A DNA stretch of 22,665 nt. It comes from Rhizophagus sp. LPA8_4_AMF (lineage: Eukaryota; Glomeromycota; Glomeromycetes; Glomerales; Glomeraceae). The translations under genes and the position numbers were made by a program. Location: the NCBI GenBank assembly GCA_021464525.1, contig JADRCO010001091.1, positions 1 to 22,665 of the forward strand. The letters run 5' to 3'. This document shows, piece after piece, positions 19,463 through 22,665 of the stretch; position 1 is the stretch's first letter; each line of letters begins with the position of its first letter. The notes under the pieces are model-generated. The model did not search any database and was not told the DNA's origin. It saw nothing but the letters and a program-made list of their open reading frames with translations.

Positions 19463-20545
19463 TTAAATAAATAATATATTATTTGTTTAAAATCGAAAAT
19501 AATTATAATATAAGAAACAAAGTGTAAGATTAAGACGGATGCTGTTACGAGCGAATGAATGAACAAAAGACTTTCTAGATGATAAAGTTTAAGATATATG
19601 GGTCCACTTTTAACATATGATTAATCCTATTCCTGATTGATTCAAAAGTAGAACCGTGTGATCTTTTTGGTTTTCTTAGAAAAGACTCTTTAAAGAGCCG
19701 AAGAGGATGAATTGATGAAATTGGTTTTTAATGAATAATGAAATAAGGCTTTGTAGGACTGATTTTAGATGTTTATAATTAAATTTTATTCTAAACTAGT
19801 CTTTATTTTAAAGAACAGGAAGAAAAGGAATTTAATGGTACAGACTTGTACTTATAGTTTTGAGATACGTTACGTTAGAGTCATTTATTGTGTCAATAAA
19901 GTAGATTATCTTCATATTATCCTTTGACCACGTTGATTTTTATCGTAAATATTGTACTGAAAATAATAATATTATTTTAAAATTAACACGTAATCTTGAC
20001 CGTTATACATTCCATAAATACTCTCGTGCCGGTCATCATCTTCTTTATCTACAAGTAAGAATCGAACGCGCAGTTCAATCCGAGTTGTAAACCCTGTTCC
20101 AGAAGAACATCGTGATGTCACAATTTAAGTTCTAACATAATGTCGAATGGAATTATCTAAAAAGAAGTGTCTATCTATCTGTACGATTTTTATAGTAAGT
20201 CTGAAGAGTCCAGAACGAAAAATATTTTAGCAATCATAGAACCTGTAAAACATAACGATACTTAATAAGTTCCTGTATAACAAGATTTAGAAAATTTAGC
20301 AAGTGAAAAATTATCTTAAATGTGAAAACTAAGGGAAATTTCATATGACTGTTATTTTTCACACATATAATTGTGGAAATTTACAAGGCAATATAATTAG
20401 ACTTTAATAATTTTCGTACACATTATTTAAATAATAATAATAATAATAATAGTAATAATATAATAATAATTATTTATTTTCATTTAAAAAATCACCGCGT
20501 ACAGCTATTGGTAAAAGTTCAAAAGTGCACCTCACACTACTTATT
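19463..20545. other. Intergenic; AAT microsatellite
   Basis: No gene is identifiable. A short AAT-type microsatellite (AATAATAATAAT) lies at about 20430-20470. The stretch around 19995-20110 is less AT-rich and looks vaguely protein-like but matches nothing I know. Confidence 0.4.
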
Positions 20546-22198
20546 CTATTCATAGTCACTATTGCCAGATTCCGGTCTGGAATTAGTGTTTGTCAAGTTA
20601 CTTATTCTTTTTGCAACTTTACTACTCACTGATGCAACATAGGATTTGTATGATTTACTTCTTGTAAATACCTGAGCAGGAGTATATATTTTACGTTTCT
20701 CTACATCACCCAAATCTTGACCAATCACTGGAAAATAACAAACTTCCACTTCTAAATTATCAACATCATCTTTTTCCCAATTTCCTTCCATAATACTTGG
20801 GTCAACATCAGAATATATCGGAATCCATCTTATTTGAGCACTAGGTTCTTGAACCTTTAAACGAAATTGAATTAATTTAACAAATTCCCGAATTATAACT
20901 GGCGCCAACTTTTCGACAGATTTCCGTTTTGTATCATTTTTAATTATACGATATTTATTCATTTTACTATTTAATTTGTTTTTATGAATATTAATGAAAA
21001 TATGTTCTTTTGATATATCTTTTCCATCCGATATGATATCTGAAAATCCTCGATTACTAAGAGCGATATTAACCTTTTGACGTATTTTTATTGAAGTAGC
21101 ATGAGTTGTTTTGTCCGATCCACATCGAGTTTTAGAGAATTCAGCTAGTTTATCTTCTAAATCTTTTGATTTGGAAATAATTTCCGCTTCCAAGTGCAAA
21201 GCCGATTCTGTCTCTGAATTGTGATTGAAATACTTATTCATATCCTTTATTATCTTTTTTAAAATGTGGTGTTGTAAAATTGCTTTAATTAATGATTTGT
21301 TAGAATTTTCAGGTGTAACAGAGGTTTTAATATTATACTTTTTTATAAGATTATTAACCGCCTCGAACTTGATCTCAAAATCATTACCTTTTAATGTTGT
21401 AACATAGTTTCTTAATTTATTTTGTAATTCTGAAATATCATTTTTAAGTTGAACATGATGATTCCTATCATCGTCATTTATTCGATAATTTGTTGCACTA
21501 CCAAGTTCGGATTGATATTGAGATGCTTCCTTTTTAAGTTCTATATTTTTTTCTACGAGATGAAATTTTTCTTTTTCCATTTTTTGTAATAAATTATTAA
21601 GATCACTTATCTCCCTGGAATATTCTTCATTTTTTATCTGAAGACGCCGTATTTCAGAATCCTTAGAATCCTTCGTCTCATTATTTGTACTACTTTGGGC
21701 TAGTTCTAATACGATAAGTTCGTCACACTTAACTTTAGATGATAATTGTTCATAATTTTGGGATAATTTTTCAAGTTTATTGCTAAGTGTTGCCAAACTT
21801 TTTTTGAGCTCATTGTTTTCATCACGTATTGTTTCATAATCATCTGAAGATTTGGATATTTTACCTTTAAGTGTTTTGTTTTCAGTAAGAATTTTTTCTA
21901 GACTGTCTTTTAATCCATTGAGTGAATTATTTCCATATGCATAATCGGTTTGTTCATTCCTATGATTTTCTTTCTCAGCGCGAAGTGTTATCAAACTTTT
22001 TTCGGATTGTTTATATTTTTCAGAAATTTCTTTGAGCTGAGTTTTGAGTTTATCGTTCTCTAAATTAGAATTTTTCAGTTCATCTTTAAGTTGTTTATTT
22101 TCTACACGATCATGAATTTCCCAATTCTTATATTCAATACTCCAATTATTGTCATAATTACTTAATGTAGTAATATTTTTTGATTCATCCATATACAA
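20546..22198 (-). CDS. Coiled-coil protein with conserved C-terminal domain, copy 3 (550 aa)
   Basis: This is the most divergent of the three related proteins. Residues 30-225 are charged coiled coil (for example LKDELKNSNLENDKLKTQLK), but without the IIQEKDN heptad array. The linker KKEASQYQSELGSA (222-235) is kept. The C-terminal domain runs from about 300 to 512 with LIKAILQHH (303-311), KIRQKVNIALSNRGF (371-385), FRLKVQEP (445-452), DPSIMEGNWEKDDVDN (466-481), VEVCYFPVIG (484-493) and IYTPAQVF (504-511). A Ser-rich tail of about 40 residues follows. It is an intact single exon. The name and role are unknown; conservation of the C-terminal domain while the coil diverges suggests that the domain carries the specific function (inference). 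The ATG at 22198 begins MYMDESKN, and the third codon is also Met, so the exact start is uncertain by two residues. Confidence 0.85.
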   Translation of the reverse strand: MYMDESKNITTLSNYDNNWSIEYKNWEIHDRVENKQLKDELKNSNLENDKLKTQLKEISEKYKQSEKSLITLRAEKENHRNEQTDYAYGNNSLNGLKDSLEKILTENKTLKGKISKSSDDYETIRDENNELKKSLATLSNKLEKLSQNYEQLSSKVKCDELIVLELAQSSTNNETKDSKDSEIRRLQIKNEEYSREISDLNNLLQKMEKEKFHLVEKNIELKKEASQYQSELGSATNYRINDDDRNHHVQLKNDISELQNKLRNYVTTLKGNDFEIKFEAVNNLIKKYNIKTSVTPENSNKSLIKAILQHHILKKIIKDMNKYFNHNSETESALHLEAEIISKSKDLEDKLAEFSKTRCGSDKTTHATSIKIRQKVNIALSNRGFSDIISDGKDISKEHIFINIHKNKLNSKMNKYRIIKNDTKRKSVEKLAPVIIREFVKLIQFRLKVQEPSAQIRWIPIYSDVDPSIMEGNWEKDDVDNLEVEVCYFPVIGQDLGDVEKRKIYTPAQVFTRSKSYKSYVASVSSKVAKRISNLTNTNSRPESGNSDYE

Positions 22199-22665
22199 TA
22201 TTTAGCTCAATTTTCAATATTTGTTAGATTGAGTTTATTTTTTTTTGTAATAAAACATAAAAAAAAAAAAGAAAAAAAATATTATTGCGTAGTTATCACA
22301 AACCTTATCTGCATTATCAGCTTAAAATTGTGAAACAAATTATGTATGCGTTATGTATGATTAAGGACCATTGTTTCCATTTTAGATATGATATCCCATA
22401 AGAATCATGAGAATAACCTTAATATTATTGCAGTAATGATGAGAACAATAACATATTCATTCATTTGGCGCAAAAAAAGTAACCCAAAAAGTAACAAAGA
22501 AAGGAAATTGTGATTAAATCGAAAACAAAGTTTTTAACCATATTTATTTGATTCTGAAGATAAAAAAAAACAAAGTTATTTAAATTATATTAATAAATAG
22601 TATCACCATGAATTTTCATATAAAAATAAATGTTTAATAATTATTTTTTTTTTTTTTTTTTTTTT
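22199..22665. other. Upstream flank of coiled-coil copy 3, ending in a poly-T run
   Basis: This AT-rich flank shows no visible similarity to the flanks of copies 1 and 2. The window ends in an uninterrupted T run (about 22645-22665), a homopolymer that may be the tail of a retroposed sequence on the minus strand or simply low complexity. No gene is seen. Confidence 0.4.

Noticed and set aside
20058-20100. tRNA T-loop-like words (GTTCAATCC, and GTTCGATTC on the other strand)
   Set aside because: Neither has a pairing T-stem, and no acceptor or D-arm can be fitted.
22640-22665. Terminal poly-T considered as a poly-A tail of a retroposed gene
   Set aside because: It is at the window edge with nothing beyond to show a retrocopy or target duplication.

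Overview
The window is AT-rich eukaryotic DNA with scattered genes, short GT-AG introns and many decayed gene copies. It most resembles the nuclear genome of an arbuscular mycorrhizal fungus (Glomeromycotina, Rhizophagus-like). I infer this from base composition, intron size, remnants of an HSPA12-type Hsp70 family and a TKL-type kinase whose wording I associate with that group, and lineage-specific coiled-coil proteins. The sequence does not prove the species.

Layout. 1-1759: the right-hand part of a Tigger/pogo DNA transposon with a broken transposase interrupted by two introns, ending in a terminal inverted repeat and TA. 2459-3517 (+): an intact multipass membrane protein. 3870-5324 (-): an intact coiled-coil protein with a conserved C-terminal domain. 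5583-6847 and about 7330-8742 (-): two tandem copies of a decayed HSPA12-like Hsp70 gene. 9662-11248 (-): a paralogue of the 3870-5324 gene, interrupted by one in-frame stop. 12287-13050 (+): a decayed, four-exon protein kinase gene cut off at a near-perfect 72-nt palindrome. About 13790-14836 (+): broken coding remains of an unrecognised family. 15645-16194 (-): a newly reconstructed three-exon small gene (136 aa) whose first exon would be only 4 nt. About 18430-19462 (+): a third decayed HSPA12-like gene. 20546-22198 (-): a third, more divergent member of the coiled-coil family, intact.

The most distinctive content is the coiled-coil family. Three members lie within 18.3 kb, all on the minus strand. 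Each has a long N-terminal coiled coil and the same roughly 200-residue C-terminal domain, which I cannot assign to any named family. Two members also share their upstream flanks, so the copying unit included the promoter. The members are interleaved with Hsp70-like pseudogenes, and the window looks like a birth-and-death region of lineage-specific gene families. I see no operon-like logic, RNA gene, CRISPR array or recognisable virus-like element.
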